Of a stretch of DNA of 64,000 nucleotides, positions 8,323 through 17,109 are shown one piece after another. A program made the position numbers and the translations under genes. The first letter of the stretch is position 1. The number at the start of each line of letters is the position of its first letter. The notes beneath the pieces are model-generated. The model saw only the letters and a list, made by a program, of their open reading frames with translations, searched no databases and had not been told where the DNA came from. The stretch is from positions 186,001 through 250,000 of the forward strand of contig NZ_JACORT010000007.1 in the NCBI RefSeq assembly GCF_014297465.1, in the 5' to 3' direction. The stretch comes from Ramlibacter cellulosilyticus. GTDB lineage: Bacteria > Pseudomonadota > Gammaproteobacteria > Burkholderiales > Burkholderiaceae_C.

Positions 8323-9074
8323 GCGGCCACCTCCTCGCCGAGGTACGCTTCCCTCACCGCCGGATTGGCGCGGATCTCCGCCGGCGTGCCGGTGGCGATC
8401 ACCTGGCCGTACACCAGCACGCTGATGCGGTCGCTGAGCGCGAAGACCACCTGCATGTCGTGTTCCACGATCAGCAGCGCGCGGCCGCGGCTCACCTCGC
8501 GGATCAGTCCGGCGGTGTAGGCCGTCTCCTCGTTGGACATGCCCGCCATCGGTTCGTCCAGCAGGATCACCTTGGGATCGGCGGCGAGCGTCATCGCGAT
8601 CTCCAGCGAGCGCTGCTCGGAATACGAGAGTTCACCGGCGACCGCGTCGGCGCGGCCCTGCAGCCGCACCTGCTCCAGCAGCCGCTCGGTGTGTTCGCGC
8701 ACGCTGGCGTCGCGGCTCACCAGCGTCCAGGGCTTGCGGTGCAGGCCGTGCGGCCGCATGACCGCCAGCCGCAGGTTCTCGAACACCGTCAGGCGGGGGA
8801 AGATGTTGGTGATCTGGAACGAGCGCGAGAGGCCGAGCCGGTTGATCTCCTGCGGCGGCCGGCCCTCGATGTGCCGGCCGTCGAACACGATCTCGCCGGC
8901 GCTCGGCTGGAGCATGCCGGACACCAGGTGGAACACCGTGGACTTGCCGGCGCCGTTGGGGCCGATGAGCGCATGGCGCTCGTGCGGCAGCAGCTCCAGG
9001 TCGACGCCGCGGATGATCTCCGTCTCGCCGAAGGACTTGCGCAGGCCGCGCAGGGTGAGGATGGCGTCGCTCAT
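8319..9074 (-). CDS. livG: Branched-chain-type ABC transporter ATPase LivG
   Basis: A 251-residue ATPase. Walker A GPNGAGKST lies at about residues 39-47 and Walker B ends in ILLDEPMAGMS. The ABC signature is ELSYSEQRSLEIA rather than LSGGQ, a form common in LivG. The C terminus (TGTPAEIRANPAVREAYLGEE) is the typical LivG tail. The ATG at 9074 overlaps the livM stop by 4 bp. It pairs with LivF as the nucleotide-binding dimer. Confidence 0.93.
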   Translation of the reverse strand: MSDAILTLRGLRKSFGETEIIRGVDLELLPHERHALIGPNGAGKSTVFHLVSGMLQPSAGEIVFDGRHIEGRPPQEINRLGLSRSFQITNIFPRLTVFENLRLAVMRPHGLHRKPWTLVSRDASVREHTERLLEQVRLQGRADAVAGELSYSEQRSLEIAMTLAADPKVILLDEPMAGMSNEETAYTAGLIREVSRGRALLIVEHDMQVVFALSDRISVLVYGQVIATGTPAEIRANPAVREAYLGEEVAA

Positions 9075-10333
9075 GCCGCGCTCCCGCTCGGTTGTGCGAT
9101 GGTCGTGGCCACCGGCGCGGCGCTGCCGTCGTCGTCCGCCAGCCGGCGCAACATGCGCCGCACGGCGAGGATGCCTCCTGCGCCGGCCGCCAGCAGCAGC
9201 ACGGGAACGGCCCACGTGCCGGCCTCCAGCGGCGCCCAGGTGCGTCCGAACAGCGGCACGAGCGCGCCGGCGCGGTAGTCCTGCGAGAACACGCGCTGCA
9301 GCAGTTCGACGGTGAAGGCGGTCGCGGCCGCCAGCAGCAGCGCAGCCACGAGGCAGCCCAGCACCACCGGCAGCATCCGCACCACGCCGACCCGCCGGCG
9401 CAGGCGGCCCGCCGCGCCGAACAGGCCCGCGAGGCCTTCCGGCATGAACATCATCACCAGCACGAACAGGATGCCCTGGTACAGCAGCCAGGAGCGCGTG
9501 AGGTCCGAGACCGCGTAGCCGAAGAAGGTCATGATCGAGGCGCCGAGCGCCGGGCCGAGGAACACCTTGACGCCGCCGATGTACGTGTTGAGCACCACCG
9601 CGGCGGACAGGTGCGCGTCGAAGACCACGTAGTTGGCGGCCTCGTTGTTGATCACCTGCAGGCTGCCCGCGACACCCGAGAACATCGCCGAGACCGCGAA
9701 CACCATCACCCCGAGGCGATGCACGTCGTACCCCAGGAAAGCCAGGCGGTGGCTGTTCTCGCGCAGGCCCAGCGACAGCCGTCCCAGCGGCGTGAAGGTG
9801 AAGAAGTACAGCAGGCCGAGGCAGGCCAGCACCCACGCGAGCGTCAGGTAGTAGACGTGCACGGTCGACCCGAAGCTCAGGCCGAGCGAAGGCATGCGCA
9901 TCGCGGACACGCCCGCTTCGCCGCCGAACAGGCCTTTCAGGTGCGGGGCCAGCGCGTGCAGCAGCTCCGCGATGGCCAGCGTGATCATGGCGAAGTAGGT
10001 GCCGGTGCGCTTCGTCGCGAACCAGCCGGCCGCGGCGCCGACCAGGAGGCCCGCGAGCGCGCCGGCCAGCGGCAGCAGCGGCGTCGGCAGCAGGCCGGTG
10101 CCGCCGACCGCGTTCATCGCGTGCACGGTGGCGAAGGCGCCGACGCCGAAGTAGGCGGCATGGCCGAAGGACAGCATGCCGGCCTGGCCGCACAGCACGT
10201 TGTAGGCGCTGGCGAAGAGCGCCGCGATCAGCATCTGGATCGCCGCGTTCACCAGGCCCTGCGACAGCAGCAGGGGCAAGGCGGCGAGCAGCAGCACGGC
10301 GGCGGCGACGCCCGCCACGAAGGATCGGGACAT
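9071..10333 (-). CDS. livM: Branched-chain-type ABC permease LivM with C-terminal extension
   Basis: A 420-residue inner-membrane permease. The core, about residues 1-325, matches LivM: NVLCGQAGMLSFGHAAYFGVGA near the N terminus and GRLSLGLRENSHRLAFLGYDV in the cytoplasmic coupling loop. A further 95 or so residues follow. They contain two more hydrophobic segments (VVLGCLVAALLLAAATA and VPVLLLAAGAGGILAV) around a loop with FSQDYRAGALVPLFG, then an Ala/Ser-rich tail. LivM proteins are normally 300-350 residues. The extension could be an interaction surface or extra helices. It starts 4 bp after livH. Confidence 0.92.
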   Translation of the reverse strand: MSRSFVAGVAAAVLLLAALPLLLSQGLVNAAIQMLIAALFASAYNVLCGQAGMLSFGHAAYFGVGAFATVHAMNAVGGTGLLPTPLLPLAGALAGLLVGAAAGWFATKRTGTYFAMITLAIAELLHALAPHLKGLFGGEAGVSAMRMPSLGLSFGSTVHVYYLTLAWVLACLGLLYFFTFTPLGRLSLGLRENSHRLAFLGYDVHRLGVMVFAVSAMFSGVAGSLQVINNEAANYVVFDAHLSAAVVLNTYIGGVKVFLGPALGASIMTFFGYAVSDLTRSWLLYQGILFVLVMMFMPEGLAGLFGAAGRLRRRVGVVRMLPVVLGCLVAALLLAAATAFTVELLQRVFSQDYRAGALVPLFGRTWAPLEAGTWAVPVLLLAAGAGGILAVRRMLRRLADDDGSAAPVATTIAQPSGSAA

Positions 10334-10337
10334 GGTC

Positions 10338-11279
10338 TCAGCCTTTCTCGCCGAGCAGGCCGCCGGGCCGCACCAGCAGCACGAGCAGCATCAATGCGAA
10401 CGGGATGGTCGCGGCGAGGCTGGACACCTTCAGCGTGAGCAGGCCGCCGACCGACTGCGCCCAGTCCCGCGCGCCGACCAGGGCCAGCGCATCGGCCGCG
10501 GTCGCATCGACCGCGACGGCCAGCGAGGTGATGACGCCGATCAGCAGCGAGGCCAGCATCGCGCCCTCCAGCGAGCCGAGGCCGCCGACCACCACCACCA
10601 CGAACACCATCACGCCGAGTTCCAGCGCCATGTTCGGGTTGGTGGTGTAGAACGCGCCGGCCACCGCGCCGGCGAGGCCGGCGAGCGCCGCGCCGACGCC
10701 GAACACGCCCATGAAGACCAGCGGCACGTTGTGGCCCAGCGCCTCCGCCATCCGCGGCCGGTAGATCGCCGAGCGCACCACGATGCCGACGCGGGTGCGC
10801 GTGAGCAGCAGGTAGATCACGACGAACATCGCCACCGCCACGCCTCCCATCAGCAGCCGGTAGGCCGGATAGTCCGCGCTGCCCACCGTGAAGGCGGCGA
10901 AGTCGAGCGCCTTCGGGATCCGGTAGTTGACCGGGTAGTTGCCGAAGAACAGCTTGACCAGCTCCGCGATGATGAAGGACAGCCCGAAGGTCAGGAGCAG
11001 TTCGTGCGCATGTCCGTGGTGGTGCACCCGCCGCAGGAAGAAGCGCTCGACGACCGTGCCGACGAAGCCCACCAGCAGCGGGGACACCACCAGCGCGACC
11101 CAGAAGCCCAGCACCGGCTGCAGCGCGTACGCGAAGTACGCGCCCAGCATGTAGAAGGAGGCGTGGGCGAAATTGAGCACGCCCATCATCCCGAAGATCA
11201 GGGTGAGCCCGGCGGAGACCATGAACAGCAGCAAGCCGTAGATGACCCCGTTGAGCAGCGAGACGACGAGCGTGTCCAT
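10338..11279 (-). CDS. livH: Branched-chain-type ABC permease LivH
   Basis: A 313-residue permease with about eight transmembrane helices. Family motifs are LNGVIYGLLLFMVSAGLTLIFGMMGVLNFAHASFYMLGAY (compare SLNFAHG in relatives) and the coupling-loop stretch RTRVGIVVRSAIYRPRMAEALG. It pairs with LivM to form the channel. It starts 3 bp after the livK stop and ends 4 bp before livM. Confidence 0.93.
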   Translation of the reverse strand: MDTLVVSLLNGVIYGLLLFMVSAGLTLIFGMMGVLNFAHASFYMLGAYFAYALQPVLGFWVALVVSPLLVGFVGTVVERFFLRRVHHHGHAHELLLTFGLSFIIAELVKLFFGNYPVNYRIPKALDFAAFTVGSADYPAYRLLMGGVAVAMFVVIYLLLTRTRVGIVVRSAIYRPRMAEALGHNVPLVFMGVFGVGAALAGLAGAVAGAFYTTNPNMALELGVMVFVVVVVGGLGSLEGAMLASLLIGVITSLAVAVDATAADALALVGARDWAQSVGGLLTLKVSSLAATIPFALMLLVLLVRPGGLLGEKG

Positions 11280-11282
11280 GGG

Positions 11283-12530
11283 TCAGGAGGGCCTTTGCAT
11301 CTTGCAGCTGGCCTGCGCCGGCGTGGACGCTTCGGCGGCGGTGAACACCTTGACCGGCTTGAAGCCCATGTCGGTGTCGTCCACCTTGTAGCGCGCGTCC
11401 TTGGTCACCGTGGACACCACCATCGGCAGCAGCGCCTGGTGGTCGGCGGCCCGCATGCTCATCTCGCCGACCGGCGTCTGGACCTTCGCGGTCTCGATCG
11501 CGCGCGCCAGCGCGTTGACGTTCAGCTTGCCGCCCTCGGGCTTCACGCGTTTCAGAGCGTCGGCCACCATCGCCAGGCCCAGCACCGTCTGCGGCTCGAT
11601 GAACACGGGCGCGTGGCCGGCCTTCGCCTTGTAGTCGGCGACGAAGCGCTCGCCTTCCGCGCCGCCCGCCTCGGCGTTGAAGGTGTGGGCGATGAAGTGG
11701 CCGAGGGTGAGCTCGCCGCCGTTGGCGATGTTGCCCGGCTGGTCCAGGAACACGGTGCCGAAGCGCGCCTTGAGGCCGGCGGCCTTGGTGGCCTTCATCA
11801 GCAGCAGCAGGTCGTTGGACCAGTTGCCGGTGATCACGGTGTCGGCCCTGGCGGCGCCGATCTTGGCGACGTAGGGCGCGAAGTCCTGGATCTTGTTGAC
11901 GTCGTGCAGCGTCTTTTCCACCACCTGGTAGCCACCGAGCTGGGCGCTCTCGGCGATCGCCTTCTCCATGTCCTGGCCCCAGGAGTAGTTCTGGTTGATC
12001 GCGTAGACGCGCGCGCCCAGCGCATTGGCCTGCTTCATCGCCAGCACCAGGACCTTGGTGCGCACTTCGGCGTTGCCGCTGAAGCGGAAGTGGTGGAAGT
12101 GGCACTTCTCGCCGGTGAGCTCCAGCGCCTCGGCGCCGACGTTCACGTAGATGATTTCCTTGCCGGGGTTGCGCAGGTTGTGCTTGCGCACGTCCTCGGT
12201 GATCTGTCCGCCCACGGCGGACGAAGCGCCCTGCACCACCAGGTGCACGCCATCGGCGATGGCCGCCTTCATCTTGTCGGCCGCGCCGGCGGGGCCGCCC
12301 TGGTTGTCGTACTCCAGCAGCTGCACCGGCTGGCCGTTCCAGCCGCCCTCGGCGTTCATGCGCTCGATCGCGTAGCGCGCGGCGGCGCGGTACATCAGGC
12401 CGGATGCGGCCTGCGGGCCGGAGAGCGTCTCGATCAGGCCGATCTTGACCGGGTCGGCCAGCGCACCGCCGCAGGCCAGGACGGCAGCGGCGGCGAACGT
12501 GGCCAGGCGCAGGGAGCGGATGCGTTTCAT
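11283..12530 (-). CDS. livK: Branched-chain-type ABC substrate-binding protein
   Basis: A 415-residue periplasmic binding protein. It has a Sec signal (MKRIRSLRLATFAAAAVLA, cleavage likely after GGALA) and then the type I periplasmic-binding fold starting VKIGLIETLSGPQAASG. In this family the N-terminal strand and the GYQVVEKTLHDVNKIQDF region form the two lobes. Length is slightly greater than E. coli LivK (about 370). A GAAGGAGA ribosome site precedes the ATG. The ligand is unknown; co-transcription with SDRs and BKACE favours a hydroxy or keto acid. Confidence 0.9.
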   Translation of the reverse strand: MKRIRSLRLATFAAAAVLACGGALADPVKIGLIETLSGPQAASGLMYRAAARYAIERMNAEGGWNGQPVQLLEYDNQGGPAGAADKMKAAIADGVHLVVQGASSAVGGQITEDVRKHNLRNPGKEIIYVNVGAEALELTGEKCHFHHFRFSGNAEVRTKVLVLAMKQANALGARVYAINQNYSWGQDMEKAIAESAQLGGYQVVEKTLHDVNKIQDFAPYVAKIGAARADTVITGNWSNDLLLLMKATKAAGLKARFGTVFLDQPGNIANGGELTLGHFIAHTFNAEAGGAEGERFVADYKAKAGHAPVFIEPQTVLGLAMVADALKRVKPEGGKLNVNALARAIETAKVQTPVGEMSMRAADHQALLPMVVSTVTKDARYKVDDTDMGFKPVKVFTAAEASTPAQASCKMQRPS

Positions 12531-12555
12531 CGTGATGTCTCCTTCGTGGTTGGAA

Positions 12556-13347
12556 TCAGAGGTACTCGGTGTTGGCGTCCACGCTCACGGCCTGTCCGCT
12601 CACGTTGCGGGCGGCGGGCGAGCACAGGAACAGCGTCATGGCCGCCACGTCCTCGGCGGTGACCATGCGGCGCAGCGAGGTCTTGCGGATGTATTCCTCG
12701 CGCATCGCCTCGGGGGTGACGCCGGTGGCGGCGGCTCGCGCGGCGATGACGCCGTTGATGCGCTCGCCTTCCACCGTGCCGGGCAGGATGGCGTTGACGC
12801 GCACGCCGTGCGGGCCGAGCTCGATCGCCAGCGACTTCATCAAGCCGATCACCGCCCACTTGGTGGCCGCGTACGGCGTGCGGAAGGCATAGCCCAGGCG
12901 GCCGGCCACCGAGCTCATGGCGACGATGCAGGGGTCCGCGCGCGAGTCCTTCAGCATCGGCACGGCGCGGCGCGCGAACAGGAACTGGCTGTTCAGGTTG
13001 ACGGCGACGGTGCGCTCCCACAGGCCCGGGTCCAGCGCCTGCACCGTGCCGGTCGGCCCGGCGATGCCGGCGTTGTTCACCAGGACGTCGAGGCCACCCA
13101 GCGTGCCCTGGACGTCGTCGAACACCAGGTCGACGTCGTCGGCGATCGAGGCGTCGGCGGCGCTGCTGCTGATGCCGGGGGCGTCGGCGGCGAGGCGATC
13201 GAGCGCGGCCCGGTCGACGTCGCAGACGTGCACGTGGGCGCCGGCTTCCTGGAAGGCGCGCGCGATCACGGCGCCGATCCCGCTCGCGCCGGCGGTCACG
13301 AGGACCCTGAGGCCGGGCCGGGGCCGAAGCGAGTCGAGGATGGTCAT
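12556..13347 (-). CDS. SDR-family NAD(P)-dependent oxidoreductase
   Basis: A 263-residue classical SDR. TAGASGIGAVIARAF is the dinucleotide site, with an acidic residue (HVCDVDRAA) that favours NAD. NNAG, MSSVAGRLG and YAATK supply the catalytic Ser-Tyr-Lys. The C terminus ends GQAVSVDANTEYL, typical of the family. It is the first gene of the operon running to the SDR at 5.76 kb. The start was placed at the ATG at 13347 because the upstream in-frame extension has no SDR similarity. Substrate unknown; it probably oxidises a hydroxyl on the imported compound. Confidence 0.88.
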   Translation of the reverse strand: MTILDSLRPRPGLRVLVTAGASGIGAVIARAFQEAGAHVHVCDVDRAALDRLAADAPGISSSAADASIADDVDLVFDDVQGTLGGLDVLVNNAGIAGPTGTVQALDPGLWERTVAVNLNSQFLFARRAVPMLKDSRADPCIVAMSSVAGRLGYAFRTPYAATKWAVIGLMKSLAIELGPHGVRVNAILPGTVEGERINGVIAARAAATGVTPEAMREEYIRKTSLRRMVTAEDVAAMTLFLCSPAARNVSGQAVSVDANTEYL

Positions 13348-13411
13348 GCGGTCGGTTCCTGCGGTGCGTCTTGCGTTGGCAGGACTGTCGCGGAGCCGTC
13401 GGCCTGAACCA

Positions 13412-13428
13412 ATGTGACGCGGCCACAT
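13412..13428. promoter_or_regulatory. ATGTGAC-GCG-GCCACAT inverted repeat between operon and PucR regulator
   Basis: A 7-3-7 near-perfect inverted repeat (one mismatch pair) in the 181-bp divergent region between the SDR/liv operon and the PucR-type regulator. Its half-site resembles the TGTGGCC repeats in front of the tannase gene. It is a candidate operator for the adjacent regulator, which would then control both transcription units. Confidence 0.4.
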
Positions 13429-13528
13429 CGGTCACACCTTGGCGATGTAGACGCCTCACTCCGGAGAAACCCTAGGAGGTGCGCGCGCGCGACCCGTCTA
13501 GCCTCGCGACCCACGAAGGAGACAAGGC

Positions 13529-15490
13529 ATGGACATCGAACTCCAGGAAGGCGCCGCGCAGGCGATCGCCTGGGACCTGATCCGGCTGCTGCACCAGGGC
13601 GCGCCCGCGGAGGAGTTCGCCGCGCGGCTGGCCGAAGTGGAAGCCCTGCCGGAACAGGAGCGCGCCAAGCCGGGCCTGGTGGAACTGGTGCGCATGGCGA
13701 TGGCGCTGCGCAACCGGCTCGATCTTTCGCAGCAGCGCGAGAGCGGCATGCTGGCCGTGATCGAGTCGGCGCGCGACCTCTCCAGCCGGCTGCACCTGCA
13801 GGAGCTGCTGCGCGCCATCGTCACCCGCGCGCGCAACATGCTGGGCTCGCAGGTGGCGTGGATCTCCTCCTTCGACGAGTCGCTGGGCGCCTTCCACGTG
13901 ATGGCCACCGACGGCGCGCTGGCGCGCAGCACCGGCAACATGACCGCGGCGCGCGATCTCGGCATCGTCAGCGTGGTGGTGCGCACGCGGCTGCCCTTCA
14001 CCACCGCGGACTACCTGAGCGACACGCGCTTCGCCCACGACGCGGCGCTGGACCAGACCTTCCGCGACGAGGGCATCGCCGCCGTCGTCGGCGTGCCGCT
14101 GCTGTGGGAGGACGAGGTGATCGGCCTGCTGTTCGTGGCGGACCGGTACCACCGCACGCACACCGCACAGAACATCTCCATCCTGTCCACGCTGGCCACG
14201 CACGCGGCCGTCGCCATCAAGAATGCGATGGCCTTCGAGCAGGCCGGTGCGGCGCTGGCCAGCGCCGAGGCGGCGCGCGCCGAGCTGGAGCACCACGCGC
14301 GCAAGGTGCAGGCCGCCGCCGAGGCGCACGAGGAAATGACGTCACTGCTGGCGCGCGGTGCTTCGCTGGCGACGCTGTGCGAAGCGGTCGCGCGGCTGAT
14401 GGAAGGCGACGTGCTGGTGCTGGACGAAGCCGCGCAGGTGATCGCGCGCGCCACCGCGCCCGGCGGCGGCGGCCGTGCCGCGCAGCATTACGAAGCCAAC
14501 GGCAACCACAGCAGCGCGCTGGCCGCCGCCCTGCGGCAAAGCCGGCAGGTGGGCCGCTCGGTCGTCGCGTACGAGGCGCACGGCGAGGCGTGCCGCGTGA
14601 GCGCGGTGATCGCCGGCGACGACGTGCTGGGCGCCGTGCTGCTGTTCCGGCGCGGGACGCTGGACCAGATGTCGGTGCGCACCTTCGAGCGCGCCACCAG
14701 CGTCGTGGGCATCGTGCTGCTGGCGCGCGAGCGCATGGAAGCCAGCCAGAGCCGCGACCAGTCGGCGCTGCTGCGCGCGCTGGTGTCGCCGCGCCAGGAC
14801 GACCTGGCCGTGCTGTGCGAACGCGCAGGCCGCTTCGGCCTGGAGCTGGCGCAGCCCTGCTCCTTCCTGCTGCTGGACCTGGGCGATCCGCACGCCGGCC
14901 AGGCGGTGCGGCGGCTGCGTGCCGCCAGGCTGTTGCCGGGAACGGTGTTCGACGAGATGGACGGCGTGCTGACGGTGTTGTGCGCCACGTCCCAGGCCGA
15001 CGAGGTGCGCAAGCTGGCGACGGAACTCGCGCGCGCCGAGACCGGCAGCGATTACCGCGGCGTGCTTTCACGCCCCCTGGCCGGGCCGGCCAGCTTGCCC
15101 GCCGCCTACGTCACGCTGCGGCGCGCGCTGCCGGTGCTGCGCCGCATCGGCGTGAACGGGCACGTCGTCAACCAGAACGAGATGGCGCTGTATTCCACGC
15201 TCTTCGAGACGCACGACCAGACCAGCCTGGCGGCCTTCCTGGAGGCGACCATCGGCGCCCTCACGGGGCACGATGCCAGGCGCGGCTCGGAACTGGCGCC
15301 GACCTTGCTGAGTTACTTCGACTGCAACCAGAACGCCAAGCTCGCGGCGCAGCGCCTGGGCATCCACGTCAACACGGTGCGACAGAGGCTCGACACCATC
15401 GAGGACCTGATCGGCCACCTCGGGAACGCAACGCGCGCGCTGGAGATCCACATGGCCTTGCGGCTATGGAACCTGACGCGGCCGTCCTGA
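13529..15490 (+). CDS. GAF-domain transcriptional regulator with PucR-type C-terminal HTH
   Basis: A 653-residue regulator. A GAF sensor domain spans about residues 75-240 (LQELLRAIVTRARNMLGSQ through TLATHAAVAIKNAMAFE), followed by a coiled linker and a GGDEF-like/CdaR central region. The last 70 residues are a PucR/CdaR helix-turn-helix (SYFDCNQNAKLAAQRLGI followed by HVNTVRQRL). Family members are ligand-responsive activators of adjacent catabolic genes. It is transcribed divergently from the SDR-liv-BKACE operon with a shared 181-bp promoter region, and is preceded by AAGGAGAC. A 234-bp fragment of its 3' end is repeated at 16766-16999. Confidence 0.88.
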   Translation: MDIELQEGAAQAIAWDLIRLLHQGAPAEEFAARLAEVEALPEQERAKPGLVELVRMAMALRNRLDLSQQRESGMLAVIESARDLSSRLHLQELLRAIVTRARNMLGSQVAWISSFDESLGAFHVMATDGALARSTGNMTAARDLGIVSVVVRTRLPFTTADYLSDTRFAHDAALDQTFRDEGIAAVVGVPLLWEDEVIGLLFVADRYHRTHTAQNISILSTLATHAAVAIKNAMAFEQAGAALASAEAARAELEHHARKVQAAAEAHEEMTSLLARGASLATLCEAVARLMEGDVLVLDEAAQVIARATAPGGGGRAAQHYEANGNHSSALAAALRQSRQVGRSVVAYEAHGEACRVSAVIAGDDVLGAVLLFRRGTLDQMSVRTFERATSVVGIVLLARERMEASQSRDQSALLRALVSPRQDDLAVLCERAGRFGLELAQPCSFLLLDLGDPHAGQAVRRLRAARLLPGTVFDEMDGVLTVLCATSQADEVRKLATELARAETGSDYRGVLSRPLAGPASLPAAYVTLRRALPVLRRIGVNGHVVNQNEMALYSTLFETHDQTSLAAFLEATIGALTGHDARRGSELAPTLLSYFDCNQNAKLAAQRLGIHVNTVRQRLDTIEDLIGHLGNATRALEIHMALRLWNLTRPS

Positions 15491-15602
15491 GGGCACGAAG
15501 GCGCGCGCGAGATCTCCCGCAAGGGCCTGACGTTTCGATCGCGCCTCGCAGCAGGCATTCGCCCCTGTCACATGGAACACCGGGTCGGACGCCTGGCCGG
15601 GT

Positions 15603-16442
15603 TCAGCGTCGTCTGCCGTCCCCGTGTGGACCAGCTGCCCTCAAAGGGCTCGTACGCATGTCGAGCGCGGACCGGAGAAGGTGCAAGTCGAGGATGCGCA
15701 CGTGCTTCTTGTCCACGTGCAGGAGCCTTTGCCGCACGAGGGACGTGAAGGTGCGGCTCACCGTTTCCAGCTTCAAACCGAGAAAGCTGCCGATGTCCGC
15801 CCGCGACATGCGCAGATGGAACTCGATGGGCGAGAAGCCGCGCACCTTCATGCGCGTGGAGAGGCTCAGGAGGAACGCGGCGAGGCGCTCCTCCGCGCTC
15901 ATGCTGCCGAGCATCAGCATCAGGCTGTGCTCTCGCACGATCTCTCGGCTCATGAGGCGTGCAATGGCGCCTTGCAGCTCCAGGTCCGCGGACGAAGTGG
16001 TGCGCAAGTCCGCATAGGGAATGGCGCAGATCTCGCTGTCCTCGAGCGCGGTGGCGCTGCTGGCATACCTTCCTGTGGCCACTCCGTCCAGGCCCAGCAA
16101 CTCGCCAGGCAGGTGGAAGCCGGTCACCTGCTGCCGGCCATCTTCCAGGGTGACGCAGGACTTGAACATGCCGTTCCGCACGGCGTAGAGGCACTTGAAC
16201 ACATCGCCAGGTTCATAGAGCGTCCCGCCGAGTTGCACGCGCCTGCGCGAGAACGGCAGGCGATCGAGGCCTTCCACCTGCGCAGGGGACAGACCGGCCG
16301 GGACGCAGCAATGGCGCAGGTGGCAGGTGGAACAGGGTGCGCGTGGAAGCGCATGCGGCCTTGCAAGCCGATCGACCCCTGCGACAAACACGCTTGCGCT
16401 GCGGCCCGGCTCGCGGATTGCTGCGGTGTCGGCAGTCATCAC
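15603..16442 (-). CDS. Fnr-type regulator with complete 4Fe-4S ligand set
   Basis: A 279-residue Crp/Fnr protein. The N-terminal cysteines are Cys37, Cys40 and Cys46 in CSTCHLRHCC (x2 and x5 spacing, as in E. coli Fnr Cys20, 23 and 29). A fourth, Cys139 in DSEICAIPY, aligns with Fnr Cys122. It should therefore carry an oxygen- or NO-sensitive 4Fe-4S cluster. The cNMP-like barrel and the recognition helix RADIGSFLGLKLETVSRTF (compare Fnr ETISR) follow. It lies between the PucR-type gene and the PucR fragment, with no evident operon partner. A paralogue at 52.9 kb lacks the cluster ligands. Confidence 0.92.
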   Translation of the reverse strand: MMTADTAAIREPGRSASVFVAGVDRLARPHALPRAPCSTCHLRHCCVPAGLSPAQVEGLDRLPFSRRRVQLGGTLYEPGDVFKCLYAVRNGMFKSCVTLEDGRQQVTGFHLPGELLGLDGVATGRYASSATALEDSEICAIPYADLRTTSSADLELQGAIARLMSREIVREHSLMLMLGSMSAEERLAAFLLSLSTRMKVRGFSPIEFHLRMSRADIGSFLGLKLETVSRTFTSLVRQRLLHVDKKHVRILDLHLLRSALDMRTSPLRAAGPHGDGRRR

Positions 16443-16765
16443 ATCCCCCTCACCACCCAGGAGTCGGGCACCTTCGGCGAGAAGGTAGCGGCCGCATGGC
16501 CAGGGGGGTATTGGACCTTGGGCTTAGGCACGGCGCCGTCGCTCAGGGCTGGTGAGCCAGCTCGCGTGCGCGAATTGTGGATCGCCTGATTCCGCGAAGG
16601 TGGGGACGTCGAGATTCGGCTCGCCTCATCGCCGCTGCTCGCGCTCGTGTGACGCTCTTTCGCTCTTTTCCCCGAACATTAGGGCATGGAGCCTTGGCCC
16701 GCCGAGAGCCCTGACCAGCTCTCGATACCGTGTTCATCATGTTCGTGCTGACCCCGTTTTCGCGT
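16443..16765. other. Intergenic stretch, nothing recognised
   Basis: About 320 bp between the Fnr-type gene and the PucR fragment. I see no credible reading frame, RNA or repeat here. A mildly AT-richer patch near 16650-16680 could be part of a promoter, but no convincing -35/-10 pair was found. Confidence 0.4.
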
Positions 16766-16999
16766 GCCCTCATGGGGCACGACGCCAGGCGCGGCTCGGA
16801 ACTGGCGCCGAGCTTTCTGAGTTACTTCGACTGCAACCAGAACGCCAAGCTCGCCGCGCAGCGCCTGGGCATCCACGTGAACACGGGGCGACAGAGGCTG
16901 GACACGATCGAGGACCTGATCGGCCACCTCGGCAACGCGACGCGCGCGCTGGAGGTCCACATGACCTTGCGGCTGTGGAACCTGACGCGGGCTTCCTGA
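16766..16999 (+). pseudogene. Orphan copy of the PucR regulator C-terminal HTH
   Basis: A 234-bp segment that aligns without gaps to 15257-15490, the 3' end of the GAF/PucR regulator, with about 16 mismatches by eye (about 93% identity). It encodes 77 residues with 7 changes, including Val to Gly in the recognition region (HVNTGRQRL versus HVNTVRQRL), and stops at the same position. The sequence upstream is unrelated, so only the HTH is left. A frame with an ATG at 16739 would give an 89-residue protein, but no good ribosome site is seen. More than half of the differences are silent, so this is more likely the stump of a deleted paralogue than a recent copy. Confidence 0.75.
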
Positions 17000-17109
17000 G
17001 AGCAGGCCTGCGCGCGGCGGTCCCGAGTGCCGGTCGGCGCGCAGCTTTCGCGCTCCAGAGTTTGCTCCCTCGCAAGAAGCTCTGCCGGAGGTGGTATCAG
17101 AGGATCGCC

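Noticed and set aside
15257-16999. Attachment-site pair flanking the Fnr gene
   Set aside because: The two 234-bp copies are direct repeats around the Fnr gene, but they are too long, too diverged and lack an integrase. A deleted paralogue explains them better.
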